DNA from: an uncultured Ruminococcus sp.
GTDB taxonomy: Bacteria > Bacillota > Clostridia > Oscillospirales > CAG-272
Reading direction: 5' to 3'
DNA: 18,494 bases
NCBI GenBank assembly: GCA_902791785.1
Contig: CADAXH010000009.1
Span: forward strand, 1 to 18,494
The notes below the pieces were generated by a model, which worked only from the letters and a program-made list of their open reading frames with translations, was not told where the DNA came from and searched no databases. Below, piece after piece: positions 8,844 through 15,528 of the stretch. Position 1 is the stretch's first letter. The number at the start of each line of letters is the position of its first letter. Both the position numbers and the translations under genes were made by a program.

Positions 8844-9696
8844 CAGAACAAAAGTATTGTTTGTCTGCACAACCAATACAACAAGGTCAGTCCTTGCGCA
8901 ATTTGTTCTGGACAGATTCGGTTATTCAAGATTCAAGTCTTCTTCCGCAGGAATAATTGCTTCGGGAATTCCCATGGGCAATGAACTCGCGGAAGTTCTT
9001 GCTCATTTGGGTTATTCGCAATCGCTCATTGATGGATTCAAATCGACCCAGATTGATGAAAAACAGATAAAAGACTGCGATGTAGTATATTGCGCTACAG
9101 GCTATCACAAATCATATCTGGAAGACAAATATCCTGAATATGCCGACAAATACAGAACTTTTTCAACAGATCTTCCCGATGTCTCAAGCAAAGAGCAAAT
9201 AGAAGCTTTAGTATTCAGAACAAAGAATGAACTGTTTGACACATTTTTGCTTAAGGACGATTCAATATCCATAAAGACGATGGATGAAAAGTCTCTTGAT
9301 TACTCATGGGAGCTGGAAAAGGAAACATTTGCTCACCCTTTTCCAAGAATCAGTTCGGACAGTGAAATGATCAGGTCGTTTGCCATATACTCATACGACG
9401 TATTCTGCGGCTATCTGAATTACCGTTCAGTTCTTGACGAATCAGAAATCATGACGGTAGCTGTCAGAAAAGAGTTCAGACATCACGGACTTGGCAACAT
9501 GCTTCTTAAAGAACTTGAAAGGGTTTGCAGAGAAAAAGGTGTCAGGAATATTTACCTTGAAGCAAGGAAGACCAACACTGCCGCAAGGACCATGTATGAA
9601 CACTACGGATTTGAACAGATAGGGTTCAGAAAGAATTATTATGACAGTCCCGTAGATGACGGGATATTGTACAGGTTAAGTATATTGGGGGTATAA
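8833..9696 (+). CDS. Fusion: low-molecular-weight phosphatase (YwlE-like) plus RimI-like N-acetyltransferase
   Basis: A 287-residue fusion. Residues 1 to about 141 match the low-molecular-weight protein phosphatase fold: the P-loop CTTNTTRS has nucleophile C12 and R18 (C-X5-R). A candidate general acid is D116, but it is followed by Val rather than the usual Pro. The T16 position corresponds to the threonine that favours phosphoarginine in Bacillus YwlE. Residues about 145-287 are a GNAT acetyltransferase of RimI type: the acetyl-CoA loop RHHGLGNMLL, then ARKTNTAARTMYEHYGF and the closing FRKNYYD. RimI acetylates protein N-termini, classically ribosomal protein S18. The stop codon directly abuts the tsaD start, the normal place for rimI in Firmicutes, but tsaE and tsaB are missing here. 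In Bacillus ywlE lies next to the tsaC homologue ywlC, so both halves have t6A-gene neighbours. Confidence 0.85.
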   Translation: MTDNRTKVLFVCTTNTTRSVLAQFVLDRFGYSRFKSSSAGIIASGIPMGNELAEVLAHLGYSQSLIDGFKSTQIDEKQIKDCDVVYCATGYHKSYLEDKYPEYADKYRTFSTDLPDVSSKEQIEALVFRTKNELFDTFLLKDDSISIKTMDEKSLDYSWELEKETFAHPFPRISSDSEMIRSFAIYSYDVFCGYLNYRSVLDESEIMTVAVRKEFRHHGLGNMLLKELERVCREKGVRNIYLEARKTNTAARTMYEHYGFEQIGFRKNYYDSPVDDGILYRLSILGV

Positions 9697-10710
9697 ATGA
9701 GGATACTTGGAATCGAGAGTTCATGCGACGAGACAGCCGTAGCTGTTCTGTCCTGTGAAAACGAATGTGATTTTTCAATACTCTCAAATGAAGTGGCATC
9801 TCAGATACAGGTCCATGCCAGGTACGGCGGAGTTGTGCCTGAAATTGCAAGCAGAGCCCATTGCGAGGCAATCACCAATCTGGTGAAGGCCGCACTGGAC
9901 AATGCAGGTCTGAAACCCAGTGAACTAGATGCCGTCGCAGTTACCGCCTTTCCCGGACTGATAGGCGCGCTGCTTGTCGGAGTTAATTTTGCCAAGGGTT
10001 TTTCCTATCAGTACAAACTGCCTCTGTATGCGGTTGACCACATCAAAGGACACATAGCTTCAAACTATCTTACAAACAGTCTCAGGCCGCCTTTTATCGC
10101 ATTTGTTGCTTCGGGAGGACATACATCTCTTGTGCTTGTCAAAGACTACAGGGATCACAGAGTCATAGGCGGAACAAGAGACGACGCTATGGGTGAAGCT
10201 TTTGACAAGATAGCCAGGGTAATGGGAATGCCTTATCCCGGAGGAGCAGCAATGGACAAACTGGCTTATGACGGAAACCACCCTGTACAGTTTCCTTCAG
10301 CTGCAATAAAGGGAGACAACCTGGATTTTTCCTTCTCAGGAATAAAGACTGCCGCGCTCAACTACATCAATTCCGTAAAGCAGAAAGATGAGGAATTGAA
10401 CAAAGCTGACGTAGCTGCAGGTTTTACAAAAGCTGCGGTCGGATCAGTTGTGACAAAACTTGAAGAGGCATTCAGACAGTATCCTGAAATCGGAAGACTT
10501 GCGATTGCGGGCGGCGTTGCGGCTAATTCTCATCTGAGAAGAGAAGTGGGTCTTTTCTGTAAAAAACACGGCATTGAACTGTTCATGCCGGAACTCAGAT
10601 ACTGCGGAGACAACGGAGCCATGATAGCTGCTGCAGGGTATTTTGAATACCTTCACGGCACCCCCGCAAACCTTGATTTGAACGCCGAAGCATCGAGATT
10701 CGAAGAGTAA
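9697..10710 (+). CDS. tsaD: tRNA N6-threonylcarbamoyladenosine transferase TsaD
   Basis: A 337-residue protein of typical length. It transfers the threonylcarbamoyl group from threonylcarbamoyl-AMP to A37 of ANN-decoding tRNAs, working with TsaB and TsaE, neither of which is in the window. It starts with the ASKHA-fold hallmark ILGIESSCDETAVAV. Metal ligands are H115 and H119 in DHIKGHIASNYL and D305 in CGDNGAMIAAAG. FVASGGHTSLV and FSFSGIKTA also match. The ATG immediately follows the stop of the phosphatase-RimI gene, so the two are co-transcribed and probably translationally coupled. It is the last gene of the uxaC unit; no clear terminator follows. Confidence 0.97.
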   Translation: MRILGIESSCDETAVAVLSCENECDFSILSNEVASQIQVHARYGGVVPEIASRAHCEAITNLVKAALDNAGLKPSELDAVAVTAFPGLIGALLVGVNFAKGFSYQYKLPLYAVDHIKGHIASNYLTNSLRPPFIAFVASGGHTSLVLVKDYRDHRVIGGTRDDAMGEAFDKIARVMGMPYPGGAAMDKLAYDGNHPVQFPSAAIKGDNLDFSFSGIKTAALNYINSVKQKDEELNKADVAAGFTKAAVGSVVTKLEEAFRQYPEIGRLAIAGGVAANSHLRREVGLFCKKHGIELFMPELRYCGDNGAMIAAAGYFEYLHGTPANLDLNAEASRFEE

Positions 10711-10713
10711 CAG

Positions 10714-10866
10714 TGTGGAAAAGGTTTTCCACCAAAAGTACGGGAGTTTTCCACAAAAAGCTCTGTTTCAGGCAAAAAACGACGACACAATGGCCTTAAT
10801 CGTTGAAAAAGCTGTTGAAAATGTGGAAATAACATTTGTATAAAATACTGAAAAACATGTGGAAAA
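10714..10866. promoter_or_regulatory. Cluster of five DnaA-box-like sites
   Basis: Five 9-mers close to the DnaA box TTATCCACA lie between tsaD and dnaD. They are TGTGGAAAA at 10714-10722, TTTTCCACC at 10725-10733, TTTTCCACA at 10747-10755, TGTGGAAAT at 10822-10830 and TGTGGAAAA at 10858-10866. The first two form a near-continuous palindrome, GTGGAAAAGGTTTTCCAC. Centre spacing of the first three is 11 and 22 bases, that is one and two helical turns. All carry A/T instead of the usual third-position A of TTATCCACA, so they are variant boxes. Binding by DnaA is inferred from the match and from the gene that follows. Confidence 0.6.
10815..10844 (+). promoter_or_regulatory. Putative sigma-A promoter of dnaD
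   Basis: TTGAAA (10815-10820), an 18-base spacer and TATAAA (10839-10844). Transcription would start near 10851. One DnaA-like box lies in the spacer and another just after the start site, positions from which bound DnaA would block transcription. Confidence 0.5.
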
Positions 10867-10900
10867 TGGTTGGAAAGTCAGCCATTCAAGGAGATGAAAG

Positions 10901-11851
10901 ATGAAGTACGAATTCATTCTGGGAAACAATGCCTTGATATTGCCGGGCAATGTCAAGAAGCATTTAAAGAACGCAACGGGCGAAGATACGCGCGTTCTCG
11001 TTGCACTTGCCGCATATGGCCCTTCAGATGAATTTGATTTGTCTGAAAAGCTTGGAATGTCCCCGTCTGCAGTCAAGGAATCCCTCAGTTTCTGGAGAGG
11101 AACAGGGATTATAAAATCACAAACGGAAACTGAAGAGAAAACAGAAGAACCGAAAAAAGAAAAAGCTCCCGAACCGGAATCTTACTCGTATACGGGAGAA
11201 GAAATAGAGAAAATCTGCCGGGACAACCAGGAACTGCGGGACATAATAAACCAGGCTCAGGAAATACTTGGAAAGTCCTTCTCAACATCCGAGTGCAATG
11301 TAATTGTTTACCTGTATGATCACCTGAGACTTGACAGTGAGTATATCTGGATGCTCTGCACATACTGCAAAAACCGAGGACACATTACACTCAGATATCT
11401 GGAAAAGACTGCCATCGGACTTTGCGACAGAGGGATAGACAATACTGAAAGACTTGAAGCATTCCTCAAAGAAGAGGGAAAGAGAAACGATGTCGAGTTC
11501 TACATACGAAAGCTGTTCGGAATGGGTGAGAGGGCTCTTACACCGGCTGAAATGAAATACATAAAGACCTGGTGCAGCGACTATTCATTGTCAAAAGAAA
11601 TGCTTGAAAAAGCATACAACCAGATGATGGGCAGAATAGACAAGCCAAGCATGAAATATATGGATACCATTCTCAGTTCATGGCACAGGGAATCGATAGA
11701 TACGCCGGACAAGGCTGAGGAGAGTCAGAAAAACTTCAAAGCTCAGAAGAAGAGCAAAAAGGAAAAAGAGAATTCCAGTTTTGATATTGATGAATTCTTT
11801 GCACTTGCCACAAGCCGTGGCAAATCAAGCGAAAAGAAAGAAGGGAAGTAA
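10901..11851 (+). CDS. dnaD: DnaD-domain primosomal protein
   Basis: A 316-residue replication-initiation protein. Residues about 28-73 resemble a winged helix (DLSEKLGMSPSAVKESLSFW); 74-100 is an acidic, charged linker. Two copies of the DnaD C-terminal (DDBH2) fold follow: about 103-185, containing YLYDHLRLDSEYIWML and LRYLEKTAIGLCDRGID, and about 198-264, ending in the conserved YMDTILSSW. A lysine-rich stretch (270-292) leads to a short conserved-looking tail, FDIDEFFALA. In Bacillus DnaD helps remodel DNA and bring the helicase loader to origin or restart sites. The start is well supported by AAGGAGATG just upstream. It lies 3 bases before the helicase loader gene, so the two are co-expressed. 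DnaD-type and DnaB-type assignments cannot be fully separated by eye. Confidence 0.9.
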   Translation: MKYEFILGNNALILPGNVKKHLKNATGEDTRVLVALAAYGPSDEFDLSEKLGMSPSAVKESLSFWRGTGIIKSQTETEEKTEEPKKEKAPEPESYSYTGEEIEKICRDNQELRDIINQAQEILGKSFSTSECNVIVYLYDHLRLDSEYIWMLCTYCKNRGHITLRYLEKTAIGLCDRGIDNTERLEAFLKEEGKRNDVEFYIRKLFGMGERALTPAEMKYIKTWCSDYSLSKEMLEKAYNQMMGRIDKPSMKYMDTILSSWHRESIDTPDKAEESQKNFKAQKKSKKEKENSSFDIDEFFALATSRGKSSEKKEGK

Positions 11852-11854
11852 CCC

Positions 11855-12826
11855 ATGGCATACAACGAAAAGTATGAAGAAGTGCTCAGAAAATACATGA
11901 GTAAGAATCTTGATGCCAAGAACGCTGCAGAAGCGAGAGCTCAGGAACTGAGAAACAAATTTCCCGAAATAGCTGAAATGGATGCCGTTCTGAATAAAAC
12001 AGCAATAAGAATAATGACTGCTTCCATGGAGGGCGGCGATTACCAGAAAAAGGTCAAGAGCATTCTGGAGGAGGTGGCCGCAATAAACGAGGCGCGCTCG
12101 GCATTTCTTGAAGAAAACGGGTACCCCGGCGATTACAGTGATGTAAAATATGAATGTCCCATATGCAGTGATGTGGGGTATGTGAACGGAAAAATGTGCA
12201 CATGCCTGAGAAAGGAGCTTGCGATTGCAGGATACCATTCTTCCGGTATATATAAACTGATTCAGAAAGAGAGTTTTGACAATTTTGATTTCGGTTATTA
12301 TTCCGGAGAAGACAGGAAAAACATTGAGAACATATATAACGCGGCAAGAGAATTTGCAGACGGTTTTTCAAAGAAAGAAATGAGAAATCTCCTTTTCATC
12401 GGAGGCACGGGTCTTGGCAAAACTCATCTTTCCACTTCAATAGCCAAAGTCGTCATAGACAACGGATTTGATGTTGTATATGAAACTGCCCAGAGAGTGT
12501 TCAAGGATTACGAAGATGAAAGATTCGGAAGAGCACAAAAAAATACAGAAGGAGAATATCCTTCTGCAAAATATGAGGATTGCGATCTTCTGATTATAGA
12601 TGATCTTGGAGCTGAAATGCAGAGCCAGTTCAATTCTTCGGCGTTGTATGGCATTATAAATACAAGAATCAATTCTGATAAGAGCACAATAATCAGTACA
12701 AATCTCACTCAGGGAGAGATGCTGGACAGGTATTCAGACAGAATTACATCAAGACTTCTGGGCAACTATGACGTGTGCCTGTTTAAAGGAAAAGATGTAA
12801 GAATGCAAAAACTTAAACTCAAATAG
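11855..12826 (+). CDS. DnaC/DnaI-type replicative helicase loader
   Basis: A 323-residue AAA+ ATPase that would load the replicative helicase onto DNA. The N-terminal part is helical and carries a four-cysteine zinc-binding-like site: C101, C104, C115 and C117 (CPIC ... CTC), as in DnaI-type loaders. The ATPase core has Walker A GGTGLGKT (183-190), Walker B LLIIDDLGAE with D249-D250, and a late SDRITSRLLGN holding the likely arginine finger. The IstB transposition ATPase is the main look-alike; the N-terminal cysteine site, the DnaD neighbour and the absence of an IstA transposase argue against that. Its ATG follows the dnaD stop by 3 bases, with an AAGGGAAG ribosome site inside the end of dnaD. 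A terminator follows directly. Confidence 0.92.
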   Translation: MAYNEKYEEVLRKYMSKNLDAKNAAEARAQELRNKFPEIAEMDAVLNKTAIRIMTASMEGGDYQKKVKSILEEVAAINEARSAFLEENGYPGDYSDVKYECPICSDVGYVNGKMCTCLRKELAIAGYHSSGIYKLIQKESFDNFDFGYYSGEDRKNIENIYNAAREFADGFSKKEMRNLLFIGGTGLGKTHLSTSIAKVVIDNGFDVVYETAQRVFKDYEDERFGRAQKNTEGEYPSAKYEDCDLLIIDDLGAEMQSQFNSSALYGIINTRINSDKSTIISTNLTQGEMLDRYSDRITSRLLGNYDVCLFKGKDVRMQKLKLK

Positions 12827-12830
12827 TATT

Positions 12831-12855
12831 AATGCCTCGCAAAAAGCGAGGCATT
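12831..12855. terminator. Hairpin terminator between convergent genes
   Basis: AATGCCTCGC, loop AAAAA, GCGAGGCATT: a perfect 10-base-pair stem lying 4 bases after the helicase-loader stop and 4 bases after the esterase stop on the other strand. It can fold from either strand. Neither side has a proper U run, so efficiency is uncertain, but position and stem strength favour a shared terminator. Confidence 0.65.
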
Positions 12856-12859
12856 GGTA

Positions 12860-13669
12860 TTACTCGAATAGATTCATCCATTTGACTGATTGTTCAATCC
12901 ATCCTTCACAATAACTAAGGTTGGATCCGACAATGGGGTTGCACAATGACTGTCCGTGACCTCCGTATGGATAAACATGAAGTTCAAAAGGAACTTTTTT
13001 CTTAGCCATGGCTTCTGTCAAAAGCAATGAATTCATTACCGGAACCGTAGTGTCTGTAAATGTGTGCCACACAAAAGCAGGCACTGTTTTTTTGCTGACC
13101 TGTTTTTCAAGTGAGACTTCATTCAAATAATCCGGATCAGTTGCTGACGGAAGATTGGCCAAAGCATCTATGCTTCCTCTGTGAGCATATTTTCCGCTGG
13201 TGATAACAGGATACCCGAGTACCATGCCTGTCGGTTTGTTGATTCCGTATTCAATGCCCAGTTCATCGAATATAAATTGTTTGTGCCACATTATCCCAAG
13301 GGAAGCTGCCAAATGTCCGCCTGCCGAGAATCCTGCAACAAATACTTTTTCCGGATCTATGTGAAATCTTTCGGCATTTTTTCTTATCAACTGCATGCAC
13401 TGTGATGCCTGGAGGAGCTGAATCGGATATTTTCCGCCTTCACGTCTTGTTGTATATCTCAGAACGAAAGCATTAAAACCTCTCGCCAGATAATAGAGCG
13501 CTATTGCTTCGCCCTCTCTGCTTGAACAATAACAGTAAGCTCCACCCGGACAGATAAGGACGGCTTTTCTCTTTTTGTTAAATGGCATTTCTTCGGGTGT
13601 TTCCGCGATGAATGTTGTCAGAGTTGCCTCCGGATGCTGTTCAGATAAATGGATTATTTCGCTTGTCAT
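12860..13669 (-). CDS. Alpha/beta-hydrolase esterase (acetyl-esterase type)
   Basis: A 269-residue serine esterase of the alpha/beta-hydrolase fold, resembling small acetyl-xylan or feruloyl-type esterases that act on decorated sugars. An oxyanion loop PGGAYCYCS (41-49) comes first. The nucleophile is S115 in GFSAGGHLA, the likely acid is D206 in HTFTDTTVPV, and the histidine is H238 in YPYGGHGQS. All three catalytic residues are present in order, and the length is normal. There is no signal peptide, so it is cytoplasmic. The start has GAGGT 7 bases upstream, and its own promoter lies just before it. The natural substrate cannot be read from sequence; a role in deacylating imported glycans would fit GH20 and UxaC elsewhere in the window, as inference. 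Confidence 0.85.
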   Translation of the reverse strand: MTSEIIHLSEQHPEATLTTFIAETPEEMPFNKKRKAVLICPGGAYCYCSSREGEAIALYYLARGFNAFVLRYTTRREGGKYPIQLLQASQCMQLIRKNAERFHIDPEKVFVAGFSAGGHLAASLGIMWHKQFIFDELGIEYGINKPTGMVLGYPVITSGKYAHRGSIDALANLPSATDPDYLNEVSLEKQVSKKTVPAFVWHTFTDTTVPVMNSLLLTEAMAKKKVPFELHVYPYGGHGQSLCNPIVGSNLSYCEGWIEQSVKWMNLFE

Positions 13670-13699
13670 AGATTATACCTCGTGTTTAGATTCAATAAG

Positions 13700-13727
13700 A
13701 TTATATCACTATTTGCCCCAAACTCAA
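13700..13727 (-). promoter_or_regulatory. Sigma-A type promoter of the esterase gene
   Basis: On the minus strand, TTGAGT (13727-13722), a 16-base spacer and a perfect TATAAT (13705-13700). The -35 box overlaps the last codons of the upstream DUF6873 gene. The esterase start codon follows about 30 bases later. Confidence 0.6.
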
Positions 13728-14404
13728 TTGTCTATTTCGAAAATCCCTCCGAAATCGAAAAGGGGATAGCTGTCGTCACAGACAATATCTGCTCCTTCTT
13801 CTGACAGAAAAGAAACTATTTCTGAATAATCCGGGTGTTCTTTTATGTTTCCGAAGAAAACCACATCATTGTCTATTGTACAGCATGCTCCGCCAATAAA
13901 CCCGTATTCGTACTCTTTGATGCCAATATATCCAGGTTTTATAAGAAGAGTTTTTATGCCTTTTACTTCAGCTGCTTTTTTAATTCCGGGATCCGAAGTG
14001 ATTATGCTTTGTTTGAATACCAGGGTTGAGCATTTTGTATATCCCTGGTTTACTGTTATATGAATCATTCCATTGTTTTCAGCAAATTCTGAGATGGTTC
14101 TGGATATGCTTTTTCCGGAAAAGAGCATGTTGTCTATGCAAAAGCAATTAACAAGCGTGTCATTCGGATAAACAACTGATGGAGTTTCTTCTGTGAAAAC
14201 AACATCATTTGTATATGTTTTTATAAAGTCATATCCTTTGAGAGCAAAACACTTATTATGAATATTTGAAATTATTGCATCAGGATGAGAACTGATTGCA
14301 TCCGGAAGACCCGAATGACTGGGCAGTTCGACAACATTTCCATATTTACTCATAAGGCGCCTTGTTGACAAAGGCATTTCATTTGAAACAAAAATTGTTC
14401 GCAT
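13724..14404 (-). CDS. DUF6873 family protein (predicted pentein/GME fold)
   Basis: A 226-residue protein of unknown function. Its second half resembles the DUF6873 family: KCSTLVF, then SIITSDPGIKKAA, LLIKPGYIGIKEYEYGFIGG, DVVFFGNIKEHPDY and a C-terminal FDFGGIFEI. I recall this family being assigned to the guanidine-modifying (pentein) fold, whose enzymes act on arginine-like groups. I see no clear Cys-His-Asp/Glu catalytic set, so activity is open. The frame extends 40 codons upstream, but ATG 14404 is preferred: GGAG lies 5 bases before it and the extra N-terminus would overlap the end of rpmB. There is no signal peptide. It lies behind rpmB and its attenuator-like hairpin, so expression may depend on read-through. 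Confidence 0.75.
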   Translation of the reverse strand: MRTIFVSNEMPLSTRRLMSKYGNVVELPSHSGLPDAISSHPDAIISNIHNKCFALKGYDFIKTYTNDVVFTEETPSVVYPNDTLVNCFCIDNMLFSGKSISRTISEFAENNGMIHITVNQGYTKCSTLVFKQSIITSDPGIKKAAEVKGIKTLLIKPGYIGIKEYEYGFIGGACCTIDNDVVFFGNIKEHPDYSEIVSFLSEEGADIVCDDSYPLFDFGGIFEIDN

Positions 14405-14422
14405 AACAACTCCGGAATATGC

Positions 14423-14449
14423 AAAATCCCCTTCCGAATATGGAAGGGG
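14423..14449 (-). terminator. Rho-independent terminator or attenuator after rpmB
   Basis: On the minus strand, CCCCTTCC, loop ATATTC, GGAAGGGG, then ATTTTG. The 8-base-pair stem lies 32 bases after the rpmB stop and about 20 bases before the DUF6873 start. The T run is short (4), so partial read-through into the DUF6873 gene is likely. Confidence 0.6.
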
Positions 14450-14481
14450 ACAAATGCTACATGATAAAACTCGGAAGCGGA

Positions 14482-14667
14482 TTACGCTCTTTCTACCTTG
14501 CCGGAGCGAAGGCAACGAGAACATACAACAACGGTCTTATGTGTTCCATTGATGTCAGCTCTGACTTTTCTAAGGTTTGGCTTCCAGGTTCTGGATGTTT
14601 TGCGGTTTGAGTGAGAAACATTGTTTCCAAAAACAAGTGCTTTTCCGCATACTTCACATTTTGCCAT
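14482..14667 (-). CDS. rpmB: 50S ribosomal protein L28 (bL28), zinc-binding form
   Basis: A 61-residue basic protein with the classical start MAKCEVCGKAL, then NNVSHSNRKTSRTWKPNLRK. Four cysteines, C4, C7, C49 and C52, make a zinc ribbon; many bacteria have a cysteine-free version used under zinc limitation. Here the zinc form is present, so a second copy elsewhere in the genome is possible. The ATG at 14667 has AGGAGG 7 bases upstream; a GTG two codons earlier lies inside that ribosome site and is rejected. It is the first gene after a strong promoter and is followed by a hairpin terminator or attenuator. Confidence 0.97.
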   Translation of the reverse strand: MAKCEVCGKALVFGNNVSHSNRKTSRTWKPNLRKVRADINGTHKTVVVCSRCLRSGKVERA

Positions 14668-14695
14668 GATCACACCTCCTGAAATAAATTTCTAG

Positions 14696-14719
14696 CCGCA
14701 GGGCATAATACCCCCGCGG
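14696..14719 (-). promoter_or_regulatory. Hairpin in the rpmB 5' leader
   Basis: On the minus strand, CCGCGGGG, loop GTATTATG, CCCTGCGG: 8 pairs including one G-U, in otherwise AT-rich DNA. It lies between the promoter and the ribosome binding site of rpmB. Autoregulation by L28 is possible but not shown. Confidence 0.4.
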
Positions 14720-14735
14720 AGATACAGCGTTTGAC

Positions 14736-14764
14736 ATTATATCATGACGTTTTTTAAAAATCAA
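14736..14764 (-). promoter_or_regulatory. Sigma-A promoter of rpmB
   Basis: On the minus strand, TTGATT (14764-14759), a 17-base spacer and a perfect TATAAT (14741-14736). The transcript would have a leader of about 60 bases containing the hairpin at 14696-14719. Confidence 0.75.
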
Positions 14765-14787
14765 TAGCGATTTTCAAATATTTTTGA

Positions 14788-14813
14788 ATGGTCAAAAACG
14801 ATGGCCAAAAACG
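14788..14813. repeat. Two tandem 13-base repeats
   Basis: ATGGTCAAAAACG (14788-14800) is followed directly by ATGGCCAAAAACG (14801-14813), one mismatch in 13. The pair lies between the trmB stop and the rpmB promoter, ending 24 bases from the rpmB -35 box. It could be a factor-binding site or part of the trmB 3' end. Confidence 0.6.
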
Positions 14814-14819
14814 TGCAAT

Positions 14820-15467
14820 TTACTGTTTGTAAGCAACCAGTCTGTTTATTGGAACGCCTTTTTCGGAAAAGTTCCTCTCATACTCAGTCTCGGTGTCACA
14901 CCCGAACCATTCACTGTTATGATAATCCCTTGTGACATTTTCAAGCCTGTAGCCTGAAGCCTCAAATTCAGGAATGGAGTATTCAAACAAATCTGCGTTG
15001 TCCGTCTTGAATGCAATATGGCCGTCGTCTTTCAGAAGTTTTTTGAATTCCATCAGAAAATCCCGGTTAGTCAGTCTGCGTTTGGCATGTCTTTTCTTGG
15101 GCCATGGATCGCAGAAGTTGATGTATATTTCGCTGAAGGTTTTCTCTTCAAATATTTTAGTGAGGTTTTTTGCGTCGGCAATCATGAATCTCACATTCTG
15201 CATTTCCAACTCATCTGCCTTTTCCATTGCAAAAATAATGACATCCGTTATTTTCTCGACTGCTATGTAGGCCACATCGGGGTATTTTGACGCCTCTCCG
15301 CAGACGAATGCACCTTTTCCGCACCCTATTTCGAGTCTGTATTCTTTATATCCCGGAAAAACTGAGTTAATATCCAATTTCTCCGGTTCTCTGTAATCGG
15401 TTTCTATAAGTAGATGTCTTCTGGCATCCAGTCTTTCATCTGCATTGTGTATCTTTCTGACTCTCAT
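14820..15467 (-). CDS. trmB: tRNA (guanine-N7-)-methyltransferase TrmB
   Basis: A 215-residue SAM-dependent enzyme that makes m7G46 in the variable loop of tRNA. SAM motif I is LEIGCGKGAF (G48-C49-G50), an acidic AVEK follows, and the family signature DPWPKKRHAKRRL begins at D120. A C-terminal TETEYERNFSEKG segment also matches. The frame is open back to 15548, but ATG 15467 gives MRVRKIHNADERL, the family's normal N-terminus, and the extra part would lie upstream of the predicted transcription start. The Shine-Dalgarno GGAGG is 22 bases from this ATG, with a hairpin between them (separate entry). The gene is monocistronic, with its own promoter, and divergent from the membrane-protein gene at 15631. 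Confidence 0.95.
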   Translation of the reverse strand: MRVRKIHNADERLDARRHLLIETDYREPEKLDINSVFPGYKEYRLEIGCGKGAFVCGEASKYPDVAYIAVEKITDVIIFAMEKADELEMQNVRFMIADAKNLTKIFEEKTFSEIYINFCDPWPKKRHAKRRLTNRDFLMEFKKLLKDDGHIAFKTDNADLFEYSIPEFEASGYRLENVTRDYHNSEWFGCDTETEYERNFSEKGVPINRLVAYKQ

Positions 15468-15494
15468 AATTTCTGCGGTTGACCGCAAACCTCC
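15465..15494 (-). promoter_or_regulatory. Unusual trmB ribosome binding site with hairpin spacer
   Basis: On the minus strand, GGAGG (15494-15490), two bases, TGCGG-TCAA-CCGCA (15487-15474), six bases, then ATG. Folding the 14-base hairpin would bring the ribosome site to a normal 8-base spacing from the start codon. No other usable start lies near the GGAGG. Confidence 0.5.
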
Positions 15495-15519
15495 GAATGT
15501 GATAATTGTTCGCTTGACT

Positions 15520-15528
15520 ATTATAACA
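15520..15528 (-). promoter_or_regulatory. Extended -10 promoter of trmB
   Basis: TGTTATAAT on the minus strand: a perfect TATAAT with the extended TG. No good -35 box is seen at the right distance. The predicted transcript starts near 15513 and supports the ATG at 15467 as the trmB start. Confidence 0.55.

Noticed and set aside
10714..10733. Terminator of tsaD formed by the GTGGAAAA/TTTTCCAC palindrome
   Set aside because: Only two bases separate the arms and no T run follows, so it is a poor RNA hairpin; the match to DnaA boxes explains it better.
10714..10866. Chromosomal replication origin
   Set aside because: The DnaA-like boxes are suggestive, but neither dnaA nor dnaN is nearby, no strong AT-rich unwinding element or DnaA-trio run is evident, and the boxes are variants. 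A regulatory role is the simpler reading.
11855..12826. IstB-type transposition helper
   Set aside because: No transposase or terminal inverted repeats nearby; the N-terminal cysteine site and the dnaD partner point to a helicase loader.
14405..14524. N-terminal extension of the DUF6873 protein
   Set aside because: It overlaps the end of rpmB and the terminator hairpin, and has no family-like sequence; GGAG supports ATG 14404.
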